Below are positions 1 through 9,408 of a stretch of 11,880 nucleotides of DNA, piece by piece (within the stretch, counting starts at the first letter, position 1; the number at the start of each line of letters is the position of its first letter). The translations under genes were made by a program, and so were the position numbers. The DNA comes from Halomonas sp. (GTDB lineage Bacteria; Pseudomonadota; Gammaproteobacteria; Pseudomonadales; Halomonadaceae): the NCBI GenBank assembly GCA_003560175.1, contig PWIZ01000230.1, positions 1-11,880 of the forward strand, written 5' to 3'. A model generated the notes under the pieces. It did not search any database and was not told the origin of the DNA. It saw nothing but the letters and a program-made list of their open reading frames with translations.

Positions 1-1510
1 CCCACATCAGGGCGTAGGCGTCGGGACCCCACTCCAGTTCCACGTAGGGTGCCATGTTGCGCCCGGTACCGTGTTCCGCCTTGAGCGAGCCGCCGTACTC
101 GACGCCAACCAGCTGGGCGACTTCATCCATCAACCCCTGGTAGCGCTCCACCTCGCCGGGCTTCTCAAACCCCTGAGGGAAGACGAAATGCAGGTTGCCC
201 TCCAGAGCGTGGCCAAAGAGGATCGTTTCGGCATAGCCGTGGCGGTGGAAGGTGTCGGTGAGTGCCTGCACGCCTTCATCGAGCCGCTCGATGGGGAAGG
301 CCACATCCTCGATGATCACCGTGGTGCCGACTTCGCGCACGGCGCCCACCGCCGGGAAGAGTCCCTTGCGGATCTTCCAGTAGAGCTCATAGGTCGCCGC
401 CTCGCGCGTAAAGGCGACCGGCTCCAGGGTCCGGACCCCCTCCAGGCTCGCCTGCACCTCACCCATGCGCGCCACGAGCTCCGCCTCATCATTGCCGCGC
501 ACATCGATCAGCAGCGCCGCCGCCCCGTCGGGAAGGGTGCGCAGGGTCTCGGGCATGCCCGGCTTGTCCTGGACCGAGCGCAGCGCGGCGCGATCCATCA
601 GCTCCACGGCCGACACCGGTGACGGCTTGAGCGCGATCGTCGCCCGGCAGGTGGTGGCCATATCGGGGAAGAAGGCCAGGGCCGCCGCCTTGCAGGGCTC
701 GTCCACCACGCTGTCGTAGGTGATGGTGCTGAGAAAACCGAGCGTGCCCTCGGAGCCGATCATCAAGTGCTTGAGAATCTCGATGCCATCCTCGAAGTCG
801 ACCAGGCTGTTGAGGGCATAACCGGTGGTGTTCTTCAGCCGGTACTTGTGACGGATCTTCTCGGCCAGCGCTTCATTGGCGCGAGTCTCGGCCGACAGGC
901 GCTCCAGCCCCCCGATCAACCCGGCATGGGAGCGCTGAAAGGCCTCACGGCTGACCGGGTCGGCGGTATCCAGCAGGGTGCCGTCGGCCAGGATCACGCG
1001 AAGATCACGCACCGTGCGGTAGCTGTTCTGGGCCGTGCCGCAGCACATGCCCGAGGCGTTGTTGGCGGCGATACCGCCGATCATGCAGCTGTTGATGGAG
1101 GCCGGGTCGGGGCCGATCTTGCGCCCGAAGGGCGCCAGCAGCTGGTTGGCCCGGGCACCGATGACCCCCGGCTGCAGGCGGATCGCCTGGCCGTCGTCCA
1201 GAATCTCGTAGCCACGCCAGCCTTTCCGGAGCTGGATCAATACCGAATCGGTCACCGCCTGACCGGAGAGCGAGGTGCCTGCAGCCCGGAAGGTGACCGG
1301 CACCCCCCGTGCGCGGCACTCGGCCAGCGTCAACTGCAACTCCTCCTCGCTTTCCGGACGCACCACCAGCCTGGGAATCAAGCGGTAGAAGCTGGCATCG
1401 GTGCCATAAGCCAGGGTCCGCAGAGGGTCATCGATCAGTCGCTCGACCGAAATCGTCTCGGCTAGCGCCGCTTTCAGCTCGTTCCAGACAGACGGGGTCA
1501 CGGGTGTCAT
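1..1510 (-). CDS. dld: FAD-linked D-lactate dehydrogenase (Dld-II/GlcD type), 3' end cut by window edge
   Basis: Oxidises D-lactate to pyruvate and passes electrons to the respiratory chain; expected at the inner face of the cytoplasmic membrane. The first 503 residues are visible. Residues about 47-180 form the FAD-binding (PCMH) domain: VVRPESEEEL, the FRAAGTSLSGQ loop (about 74-84) and the GGIAANNASGMCCGT segment (about 145-159), typical of GlcD/DLD oxidases. The last codons visible include KAEHGTGRN, a conserved block of the FAD-oxidase C-terminal domain. Family members with this N-terminus next to lut genes, such as Shewanella Dld-II, are about 900 residues or more and add a C-terminal Fe-S/CCG part; here that part would lie outside the window. 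The ATG at 1510 sits in an ATGA overlap with the lutC stop, so translation is probably coupled; the upstream Shine-Dalgarno is weak. Glycolate or another 2-hydroxyacid is an alternative substrate, but the lutABC context favours D-lactate. Confidence 0.88.
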   Translation of the reverse strand, partial: MTPVTPSVWNELKAALAETISVERLIDDPLRTLAYGTDASFYRLIPRLVVRPESEEELQLTLAECRARGVPVTFRAAGTSLSGQAVTDSVLIQLRKGWRGYEILDDGQAIRLQPGVIGARANQLLAPFGRKIGPDPASINSCMIGGIAANNASGMCCGTAQNSYRTVRDLRVILADGTLLDTADPVSREAFQRSHAGLIGGLERLSAETRANEALAEKIRHKYRLKNTTGYALNSLVDFEDGIEILKHLMIGSEGTLGFLSTITYDSVVDEPCKAAALAFFPDMATTCRATIALKPSPVSAVELMDRAALRSVQDKPGMPETLRTLPDGAAALLIDVRGNDEAELVARMGEVQASLEGVRTLEPVAFTREAATYELYWKIRKGLFPAVGAVREVGTTVIIEDVAFPIERLDEGVQALTDTFHRHGYAETILFGHALEGNLHFVFPQGFEKPGEVERYQGLMDEVAQLVGVEYGGSLKAEHGTGRNMAPYVELEWGPDAYALMW

Positions 1511-2187
1511 AGGCTTTTCTCGGTGTCGGCATCGACATGGCGCACTAGCACAACCAGTTCGCGGGGGCCGTGGACGCCATAGGCAAGTGTCTGTTCGATA
1601 TCGGCGGTCTTGCTGGGACCGGAGATCAACAAGGCGTTGGTGGGCATCTCTCTCGCCCAGCCGTGACGCTCCACCACGTCGAAGAAGGTGTCCTCGATCG
1701 TCTCGGCATCCAGCACCGCAATATGAATCGATGGCACCAAGCTGATCAGTCGCGGCTCGTCGGGGGTGGGCCAGAGCCACAGGCTGCCGGTCTCGGCGAC
1801 GGCGCCTCTCACCGAGGTCAATCCGGCGTCGACGCACTCGAACTGCTCCTGCTGCCAGCCCTCGATATCGCGATCCACGTCGACCAGCTCCAGGTCGGCG
1901 TCGGCCAGGGCCCGTCGCGCCTCGGCGGCCACCGGATGCTCGCGGCCCAGCGCCAGCGTGCGGATGCCCTTCCGGGTCAGCACTTGCGCCAGGGCCTCGG
2001 TCCAAGTCTCCCAGGGCGCATGGATCACTTCGCCATGCACCGAGGTGATCCAGCGCTCGAAGCGAGCCAGCCGCTCATCAAGGCCCCAGCCGCGATCGGT
2101 CACCACGGCAAAGTCGCACTCGGGGGCGGTCAGGGGCCCGTCGGCACGCTCGCGCAGGCGATTGAGAATGGTGTCGCGGGCACTCAT
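1507..2187 (-). CDS. lutC: L-lactate oxidation complex subunit LutC (LldG), LUD domain
   Basis: Third subunit of the LutABC (LldEFG) complex, which oxidises L-lactate to pyruvate. The protein has 226 residues, the usual length. Its LUD domain shows the family blocks AGLTSVRGAVAETGSLWL (about 121-138) and ISGPSKTADIEQTLAYGVHG (about 188-207). No cysteine cluster is present, as expected for this subunit; the Fe-S centres are in LutA and LutB. The ATG at 2187 has a strong Shine-Dalgarno (AGGAGG, 7 bases upstream) and lies in an ATGA overlap with the lutB stop. The 3' end overlaps dld in the same way, so the gene is an internal member of a four-gene operon. The exact catalytic role of LutC is not established in the family. 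Confidence 0.93.
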   Translation of the reverse strand: MSARDTILNRLRERADGPLTAPECDFAVVTDRGWGLDERLARFERWITSVHGEVIHAPWETWTEALAQVLTRKGIRTLALGREHPVAAEARRALADADLELVDVDRDIEGWQQEQFECVDAGLTSVRGAVAETGSLWLWPTPDEPRLISLVPSIHIAVLDAETIEDTFFDVVERHGWAREMPTNALLISGPSKTADIEQTLAYGVHGPRELVVLVRHVDADTEKSL

Positions 2188-3638
2188 CGGCGCTCCTCCT
2201 TATCAGGCGTGCGACCACCAGGCTTGTCGGCCTGGTGCTGCTTGACCAGCGCATGCAGCGTCCTGCCGGCCGGCTCCGGGGCGGTTCGATATTCGGTCCA
2301 GGCACCCAGCTTAGCCGGCATCAGCGCCTTGAGCCTGCCAACCACGGCGGTGCCGCTGCGCCAGGCGCCGGGGTGAGTGGCCAGCCACTGGTAGCTCTTC
2401 CAGGCCGCGGCCTCTTTGCGGGTGCGCTTGACCCCCGCGCCGGGCACGTTGCCACGCCCCTCGCCTACCGCCTCGCGGCGCAGCCGGACCAGCAGGTCGG
2501 GGATCGGGATCTTTACCGGGCATACCTCACCGCAGGCGCCGCACAGGCTGGAAGCCGTGGGCAGGTCCCGGGTCTCCTCCAGGCCCATCATGTGTGGGGA
2601 GAGAATGCTACCGATGGGGCCCGGATAGGTGGTTCCATAGGCGTGACCACCCACCCGGGTATAGACCGGGCAGTGATTCATGCAGGCGCCACAGCGGATG
2701 CAGCGCAGGGTGTCGAGCAGCTCGTCGTCCTGATAGATGCGGGAGCGGCCGCTGTCCACCAGCACCAGATGCACCTCCTTCGGCCCGTCATGTTCCCCCT
2801 CTTTGCGGGGCGAGCTGATCATATTGAAGTAGGTGGTCACATGCTGACCGGTGGCCGAGCGGGTCAGCAGCGCATAGAGAGGCGGCACATCGCGCAGGTG
2901 CTCGACCACCTTCTCGATGCCGGTCACCGCGATATGCACCGGCGGCACGGTGGTGGTCATGCGCCCGTTACCCTCGTTCTCCACCAGGCAGAGGGTGCCG
3001 GTCTCGGCCACTGCGAAGTTGACCCCGGAGATCCCTACATCGGCGGCCATGAAGCGCTCGCGCAGCTGCTGCCTCGCCGCGGCGGTCATATAGTCGACGT
3101 CGCGGGTGCGCTCGGTGCCGGTCTTCTCGTGGAGGATCTCAGAGATCTCATCGGTATTGAGATGGATCGCCGGCATGATGATATGGGAGGGCGTCTGCTC
3201 GTTGAGCTGTACCAGATACTCGCCGAGGTCCGACTCCAGCGCCTCGATGCCGGCCGCCTCGAGATGCGCATTGAGGTGCATCTCCTCGGAGACCATGGAC
3301 TTGCCCTTGATCACCGACCTGGCCTCATGGGCCTGGCAGATCTCGCGAATGATCCGGCACGCCTCCTCGCCGTCCTCGGCCCAGTGCACCCGAATGCCGT
3401 TGGCCTGGCAGTTGGCCTCGAGCCGTTCGAGCAGATCGGGCAGCTTCGCCAGCGCGCGCAGACGGATGTTGGCACCCAGCTCACGCAGGGTCTCCAGGTC
3501 CCAGTCGCCGAAGCTGTCGCGGCGCTTGGTCATCAGGCCATCCATCGCCTTGCGGAAGTTGCCGCGGATCTGGGGATTCCCCAGGGCGTCGTGGGCCTGG
3601 CGGTGAAACTCGCGAGGAGTGTAGGTCTGCACGCTCAT
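2184..3638 (-). CDS. lutB: L-lactate oxidation iron-sulfur protein LutB (LldF)
   Basis: Iron-sulfur electron-transfer subunit of the L-lactate oxidation complex, 484 residues. An N-terminal LUD-type domain (about 60-300) carries VGISGVNFAVAETGTLCLVE (201-220). It is followed by a ferredoxin-like domain with CIRCGACMNHCP (Cys 313, 316, 319, 323) and CGACGEVCP (Cys 366, 369, 373), the usual ligands for two 4Fe-4S clusters. The C-terminal region (about 385-484) is the short basic LutB tail. I place the start at the ATG at 3638. It forms an ATGA overlap with the lutA stop, like the other junctions of this operon, and has GGAG 6 bases upstream. An in-frame GTG five codons earlier (3653) is less likely. 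The protein probably transfers electrons from lactate to a membrane acceptor via LutA/LutB clusters; the path is inferred. Confidence 0.94.
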   Translation of the reverse strand: MSVQTYTPREFHRQAHDALGNPQIRGNFRKAMDGLMTKRRDSFGDWDLETLRELGANIRLRALAKLPDLLERLEANCQANGIRVHWAEDGEEACRIIREICQAHEARSVIKGKSMVSEEMHLNAHLEAAGIEALESDLGEYLVQLNEQTPSHIIMPAIHLNTDEISEILHEKTGTERTRDVDYMTAAARQQLRERFMAADVGISGVNFAVAETGTLCLVENEGNGRMTTTVPPVHIAVTGIEKVVEHLRDVPPLYALLTRSATGQHVTTYFNMISSPRKEGEHDGPKEVHLVLVDSGRSRIYQDDELLDTLRCIRCGACMNHCPVYTRVGGHAYGTTYPGPIGSILSPHMMGLEETRDLPTASSLCGACGEVCPVKIPIPDLLVRLRREAVGEGRGNVPGAGVKRTRKEAAAWKSYQWLATHPGAWRSGTAVVGRLKALMPAKLGAWTEYRTAPEPAGRTLHALVKQHQADKPGGRTPDKEERR

Positions 3639-4390
3639 GAGGTTCTCCGCCACAGGTAGCTGGCGATATGCTCGCCGGTCAGGGCTTTCTTCTGGTGGGC
3701 AAAGCGCCCACCGATATTCATCAGGCAGCCGCAGTCGGAGGTGACGAAGCGTTCGGCACTGGCCGCCTCGATGGCCAGCGTCTTATCCTCCACCATGGCG
3801 GCGGAAATCTCCGGGTGGCGCACGGCGAAGGTACCGCCGAAGCCGCAGCACTCGGCGGCGCGCTCCTGCTCGACCAGCTCCACCTGCCCCAGCTGAGCCA
3901 GCAGTGCCGGCCCGGTCTCTGCCAGGCCCATCTCGCGACGCGCACTGCAGGAGGTGTGCATGGCTACCTTTTCGGGCTGGCCGCGATCCTCGAGCCTGAG
4001 GTGGCAGACATGCACCAGGAACTCGGTCAGCTCATAGATGCGGCCAGATATCTCGCTGGCCTTCTTTTCGAGAGGGGTGCCGGCGAAGAGCTTCGGATAG
4101 TGCGTGCGCATCATGCCGCCGCAGGAGCCGGAGGGTACGATGATTGGCCAGGACTCGGGAAAGAGGTCGAGCTGTGCCGCTGCCACCGCCCGCGCCTCCT
4201 CCTGATAGCCGGAGGTATAAGCCGGCTGACCGCAGCAGGTCTGGTCCTGGGGAAAGAGCACCTCAATGCCCTCCCGTTCCAGCAAGCGAATACCGTCCAG
4301 ACCCGCATCGGGATAGAAGAGGTCGATCAGGCAGGTGCCGAAGAAGTAGACCTTCTTCGGCCTGGGTGGGTAGCACTTGACTGGCGTCAT
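3635..4390 (-). CDS. lutA: L-lactate oxidation subunit LutA (LldE), double CCG domain
   Basis: First gene of the lactate operon and a cysteine-rich CCG-domain subunit of the LutABC complex; 251 residues, close to the family norm. The two CCG repeats are visible. The first has Cys20, the Cys52-Cys53-Gly motif (QTCCGQPAYTSGY) and Cys90 (PSGSCGGMM). The second has Cys148, the Cys181-Cys182-Gly motif (AECCGFGGTFAVRHPE) and Cys220 (TSDCGCLMNIGGR). In related heterodisulfide-reductase-type proteins these cysteines bind Fe-S centres. The ATG at 4390 is preceded by GAGGA at 8 bases. The stop overlaps the lutB ATG. A promoter candidate and a GntR-type palindrome lie 40-105 bases upstream, so this gene is the likely control point for the whole minus-strand operon. 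Confidence 0.94.
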   Translation of the reverse strand: MTPVKCYPPRPKKVYFFGTCLIDLFYPDAGLDGIRLLEREGIEVLFPQDQTCCGQPAYTSGYQEEARAVAAAQLDLFPESWPIIVPSGSCGGMMRTHYPKLFAGTPLEKKASEISGRIYELTEFLVHVCHLRLEDRGQPEKVAMHTSCSARREMGLAETGPALLAQLGQVELVEQERAAECCGFGGTFAVRHPEISAAMVEDKTLAIEAASAERFVTSDCGCLMNIGGRFAHQKKALTGEHIASYLWRRTS

Positions 4391-4428
4391 CGGCAGAATC
4401 CTCGACAGACTGAAGGGCGGCGTCGAAA

Positions 4429-4447
4429 AAATTGGTCAAACCAATTT
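4429..4447. promoter_or_regulatory. GntR/PdhR-type operator O1 (lutA side)
   Basis: Perfect inverted repeat AAATTGGT-CAA-ACCAATTT: 8-base arms with a 3-base spacer, centred at 4438. The core ATTGGT-N3-ACCAAT matches the operator form known for E. coli PdhR and resembles LldR sites. It lies between the candidate lutA transcription start and the lutA ATG. The likely binder is the adjacent divergent GntR regulator. Confidence 0.85.
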
Positions 4448-4467
4448 ACAGCGCAGAGTTGACGCAC

Positions 4468-4495
4468 GTTATGAGGGGCGCCCTGACAGTGTCAA
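4468..4495 (-). promoter_or_regulatory. Candidate sigma-70 promoter of lutABC-dld
   Basis: On the minus strand, TTGACA (4495-4490, perfect -35) is followed after 16 bases by CATAAC (4473-4468, 4 of 6 to TATAAT). Transcription would start near 4461, giving a leader of about 70 bases to lutA. The first operator (4429-4447) would sit about 14-32 bases downstream of that start, where a bound repressor could block clearance or elongation. The -35 lies inside the small palindrome TGACAGTGTCA. Assigned by eye only. Confidence 0.5.
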
Positions 4496-4620
4496 ATCTC
4501 AGCCGGACTTTTACCCGTCTCGCAGCGCTATACTTTGGTAGTGTGGCACTCGTCTCGTTTTCAAGCCACTGAAAGACCAAGAAAAAACAAACACTGGTCG
4601 GTCGGGGAAGGACTCGAAAT

Positions 4621-4635
4621 ATTGGTATTACCAAT
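4621..4635. promoter_or_regulatory. GntR/PdhR-type operator O2 (lldR side)
   Basis: Perfect inverted repeat ATTGGT-ATT-ACCAAT, centred at 4628 and identical in both half-sites to the core of O1. Its first half-site overlaps the -35 of the candidate lldR promoter, which suggests autorepression. The centre-to-centre distance to O1 is 190 bp, about 18 helical turns, so looping between the two sites is geometrically possible. Confidence 0.85.
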
Positions 4636-4650
4636 TTTCTGACGTACCAT
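4622..4650 (+). promoter_or_regulatory. Candidate promoter of lldR-dctBD overlapping O2
   Basis: TTGGTA (4622-4627, 4 of 6 to TTGACA) and TACCAT (4645-4650, 4 of 6 to TATAAT) are separated by 17 bases. The start would be near 4657, leaving a leader of about 27 bases before the ATG at 4684. The -35 is embedded in operator O2. Each hexamer is weak alone; position and overlap are what support it. A better -10 hexamer (TATACT, 4529-4534) lies upstream but has no matching -35. Confidence 0.35.
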
Positions 4651-4683
4651 AACAGCAGAACTTTTTTATCCGGAGTGACTTCC

Positions 4684-5469
4684 ATGGCCTATCAACCCCT
4701 ACGCCAACCCCGCCTCGCCGACGTGATCACCGAACGCCTCGAGGCAATGATCCTCGAAGGCAGCCTCAAGCCTGGGCAGCGCCTCCCCCCGGAACGGGAG
4801 TTGGCCGAACGGTTCGGCGTCTCACGCCCCTCCCTTCGCGAAGCAATCCAGAAGCTCTCCGCTCGTGGGCTGCTGACCAGCCGCCAGGGTGGCGGCACCT
4901 TCATCTCCGAGGCGATCACCAGCGGCTACAGCGACCCGATCCTTGAGATGCTTTCTCGCCACGGCGAGTTCCACCTGGACCTGCTGGAGTTCCGCGACGC
5001 CATGGAGGGCATCTCCGCCTACTATGCGGCGCTGCGTTCCACGCCTACCGACAGGGCACTCCTGATCAATCGCTTCGAGGAGCTGGACGCCTGCTTCCAG
5101 GGCAAGGACCCAACACTCGAGGCCAAGGCCGATGCCGCCTTTCACCTGGCGATCGCCGAGGCCGCCCACAATGTCCTGCTGCTGCACACCATCCGCGGCA
5201 TCTTTCACCTGCTGGAGCGCAGCATCGTCGATAACCTGGCACACCTGTTTGAGAAGAAGAATTCTCGCAGCGTGCTGATGGCCCAGCACCGCGCGCTGCT
5301 GGACGCCATTCTCGAGGGGCGCGCCGAGGACGCCCGTGACCGTGCCCATGAGCATCTGGTCTACGTGGAAGAGGGTCTGCTGGAGCTGGCACGGGCCGAG
5401 ACCCGTGCCCAGCGCGCCCTACGCCGGGCCCAGGCAGCACCCGCCCCGCGGCGGGAAACCGCCTCGTGA
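4684..5469 (+). CDS. lldR: PdhR/LldR-like GntR-family regulator (FadR subfamily, FCD domain)
   Basis: Probable lactate- or pyruvate-responsive repressor of the divergent lutABC-dld operon and of its own operon; 261 residues. The N-terminal winged helix (about 10-75) has the GntR signature LPPERELAERFGVSRPSLREA (34-54) and the wing RQGGGTFI (67-74). The FCD effector domain (about 95-235) contains DLLEFRDAMEGISAYYAALRS, strikingly like E. coli PdhR. Asp150, His154, His202 and His224 match the metal-ligand positions of FCD regulators. The ATG at 4684 is chosen over an in-frame GTG at 4675 because CGGAG sits 8 bases upstream of the ATG. The TGA overlaps the GTG of the kinase gene (GTGA at 5466-5469). 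The symbol reflects context; the effector (L-lactate, D-lactate or pyruvate) cannot be read from the sequence. Operators O1 and O2 are its likely targets. Confidence 0.82.
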   Translation: MAYQPLRQPRLADVITERLEAMILEGSLKPGQRLPPERELAERFGVSRPSLREAIQKLSARGLLTSRQGGGTFISEAITSGYSDPILEMLSRHGEFHLDLLEFRDAMEGISAYYAALRSTPTDRALLINRFEELDACFQGKDPTLEAKADAAFHLAIAEAAHNVLLLHTIRGIFHLLERSIVDNLAHLFEKKNSRSVLMAQHRALLDAILEGRAEDARDRAHEHLVYVEEGLLELARAETRAQRALRRAQAAPAPRRETAS

Positions 5470-7359
5470 GACGCTGGCGAAACTGGCGAACCCTGCTGCT
5501 GGCTGCCCCCCTAGGGCTGGCGCTGGTGATGTGGCAGGCCGCCCTGATGGCCCGCGACCAGGCAATGCAGACGCTTCAGCAGGACGCCGAGAATGAGCTG
5601 CGGCTCTCGGCGGCGGGCCTGATGGGCCACCTCTCGCGCCACGACTACCTACCGCGGCTGCTAGCGACCCGGGAGGGAGTGCAGCGCTTCCTGTCGTCGC
5701 CCCACTCTCAGAACGCCATGCCGCTGAACCTGCTGCTGGACCGCTTCCGGGCCACCGCCAACGTCTCGGATGTCTATCTGCTCGACCGTCATGCCAATAC
5801 CCTGGCTGCCAGCAACTGGCACCGTCCCAATACCTTCATCGGCCAGAACTACGCCTTTCGCAGCTACTACAGCGACGCCATCACCGGCAGCCAGGGGCGC
5901 TTCTACGGCCTGGGCGTGCAATCGCTGGAGCGCGGCTACTACTTTTCCTCCCCGGTGTGGCTGGATGACACCCAGCCCGACTCGACCCCCGACGGGGTCA
6001 TGGTGGTCAAGGTGCTGCTGGACACGGTGGAGGAGAGCTGGGCCGACCAGGACGCCGAGCTACTGGTCACCGGCGAGGACGACATCATCTTCATGGCCAG
6101 CCGGGCCGAGCTGCGCATGACCTCACTGCACCCGCTCTCCGAGGCGGAACGCCAGGCATTGCTGGCGACTCGCCGCTATGCCGACGAGCCCCTGGCCCAC
6201 TCCGGCATCGAGCTGCTCGAGCATCGCGGCGAGCGCAGCCGACTGGTCAACTTCCGCGACGGCCCCCTGACGGGCCCGCGCTATCTGGCGGTCTCCCGGC
6301 CCATGCCGACGCTCGACTGGGAGATGCATATCCTCAAGCCGGTCACTCCGGTACTGCAGGCCCAGTGGGTCTCGGCGCTGCTGGCCGGGGGCCTCTACGG
6401 CATCGTGCTGCTGGGCGGCGGCATCGGTTGGCAGCGTCTGCGCCTGCGTCGCGAGAGGGAGCAGTTCGCCGAGCGCGAGCGCCAGACCCTGGGCCGCGCC
6501 CGTGACGAACTGGAGCGCAACGTGGAGCATCGCACCCGGGACCTGGTCGAGACCAATCGCCGCCTCTCCGCCGAGATCGATGAGCGCAAACGCGCCGAGG
6601 AGAGCCTGCGCCAGACCCGCGACGAGCTGATCCAGGCCGCCAAGCTCGCCGTGCTCGGCCAGCTGGCCGCCGGCATCAACCACGAGCTCAATCAGCCTCT
6701 GGCGGCGATCCGTGCCTACGCCGAGAACGCCCGCACCTTCCTCGAGCGCCAGCGCCTGGAAAGCGTCGACCTCAACCTCGAGCAGATTGTCGAGCTGACC
6801 GCGCGAATGTCGGAGATCAGCGCCCAGCTGCGTCAGTTTTCCCGCAAGAGCGGCGAGACCCTTGCCGCCGTCTCCCCCATCGCCTGCTTCGACTACGCCC
6901 TGCGCCTCTTCCAGACCCGACTGAGGGAAAGCGGAGTGAACGTGATTCGCCGCTGGCCCGAAGAGGAGCCCTGGATGCGCGCCGACCTGGTGCGCCTCGA
7001 GCAAGTGCTGGTCAACCTGATCGGCAACGCCCTGCAGGCCATGACCGACGCCCCCGACGCGCGCCTGGAGGTCACCATCGCCGCTGACGGCGACGCCGTG
7101 GTACTGGGGGTGGCCGACAGCGGTCCGGGCATCCCCGATGCGCACCTCAGGCGTATCTTCGAGCCCTTCTTCACCACCAAATCCCCCGGCAAGGGGCTGG
7201 GGCTGGGCCTGTCGATCTCCTCGCGCATCATCGACGATCTGGGCGGCAGCCTGACCGCCACCAACCGCCCCGAGGGCGGTGCCCTGTTCACGATACGGCT
7301 GCCTCGCGACCCCGGCCAGCCCAGCGCCAACACCCAGCGACACCAGGAGACCCTTCCCC

Positions 7360-7367
<8 letters not shown>
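5466..7367 (+). CDS. dctB: DctB-like sensor histidine kinase (two TM segments, periplasmic dCache-type domain)
   Basis: Membrane sensor kinase, 633 residues, of the C4-dicarboxylate DctB family. TM1 lies at about 9-29 and TM2 at about 301-322; between them is a periplasmic sensor region with the DctB-like stretch [14 protein letters not shown] (122-135). A charged coiled coil (about 325-390) leads to the H box [20 protein letters not shown], with His406 as phosphoacceptor. The ATPase domain has the N box ([11 protein letters not shown], 516-526), G1 (DSGPGIP, 551-557), F box (FEPFFTTK) and G2 (GLGLGLSI, 577-584), so it appears fully active. The start is GTG at 5466 inside the regulator stop (GTGA), implying coupled translation. 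The 3' end overlaps the response-regulator start by 8 bases. Family members sense succinate, fumarate or malate; given the neighbouring lactate operon, another carboxylate is possible here. Confidence 0.87.
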
Positions 7368-8717
<1,350 letters not shown>

Positions 8718-8742
<25 letters not shown>

Positions 8743-9389
8743 GCCAACAGGGTCCACAGCGGCGCCAGCGGGGGCAGCCAGGGCAGCAGGTTGACCGCCG
8801 CCAGCAGCATCACTAGAGAGTTACCCGGGGAGCGCCAGTCGAAGGGCTTGAGGGCCGTGCCGAAGGAGCGCTTGATGCGTGCGCCGGTGAGATCGACGCT
8901 GTAGAGCTCGTCCAGCGTCAGGTGGATGGTGAATCCCAGTGTCACCGCCACACCGTGGGCCCAGGCCAGGGTGTCGGGCTGTGTGAACAGTCGCTGGCTG
9001 AGCGCTACGGTGATCAGGCCACACAGCGAGGCCGCCAGCAGCGAGTGCCATAGACCGCGATGAACGGTAAAGCGGGAGAAGAGTGCCCCGGCCAGATGGC
9101 GCACAGCGAGATAGATCGCCCCGCACGCCAGCAGCAGGCCGCCGGTATCGAGCCGCCCCTGCAGCGCCAGGACACCGGCCACGACCCCGGGCACCGCCAG
9201 CAGATTGAAGATCAGCCGGATGGCCTTCGAGCGGTCGGCATCGATGTCGGGCAGAATGCCGCCGAAGCTCACCAGCGCCAGCACCGGCAGGGCCTCCCAG
9301 GCCGTCCACAGGCCCGCCTGCCAGCCGCCATGGGCGACCACGGCGCCGACGGCGGCGGCCACGCCAAGATGGGTGCGAAAGTCGGCCAT
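8718..9389 (-). CDS. YbcI/DUF457-family membrane-bound metal-dependent hydrolase
   Basis: Integral membrane protein of the COG1988/YbcI type, 223 residues, function unknown. Hydrophobic segments fall at about 8-20, 33-46, 58-76, 84-103, 113-131, 145-158 and 190-215. Conserved polar residues that could bind metal are His7 (DFRTHLG), the LPDID motif (Asp48, Asp50), HRGLWHS (His110, His115) and HLTLDE (His156, Asp160). I chose the ATG at 9389, because MADFRTHL is the typical family N-terminus and GAGGG lies 11 bases upstream. A TTG six codons earlier is possible. The gene ends inside dctD on the opposite strand. It lies 95 bases downstream of the carbonic anhydrase-like gene and may be read from it or from a weak -10-like GATAAT (9448-9443). 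Nothing here ties it to lactate use. Confidence 0.8.
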
Positions 9390-9408
9390 GCCGGGGCGAG
9401 CCCTCAAT

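Noticed and set aside
3639..3653. GTG start five codons upstream for lutB
   Set aside because: The ATG at 3638 has GGAG at 6 bases and gives the same ATGA overlap as the other operon junctions.
2235..3659. Long open frame on the plus strand opposite lutB and the lutA end (474 codons)
   Set aside because: It lies antisense to recognised lutB with all its cluster cysteines. The translation has no recognisable domain and the composition typical of antisense frames in GC-rich DNA.
4529..4534. TATACT as the -10 of an upstream plus-strand promoter for lldR
   Set aside because: It is a good hexamer, but nothing resembling TTGACA lies 16-18 bases upstream, and it would give a leader of about 140 bases with O2 inside it.
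4575..4599. Inverted repeat GACCA...TGGTC as a third regulator operator
   Set aside because: The arms are only 5 bases with a 15-base spacer, unlike the compact 3-base spacing of O1 and O2.
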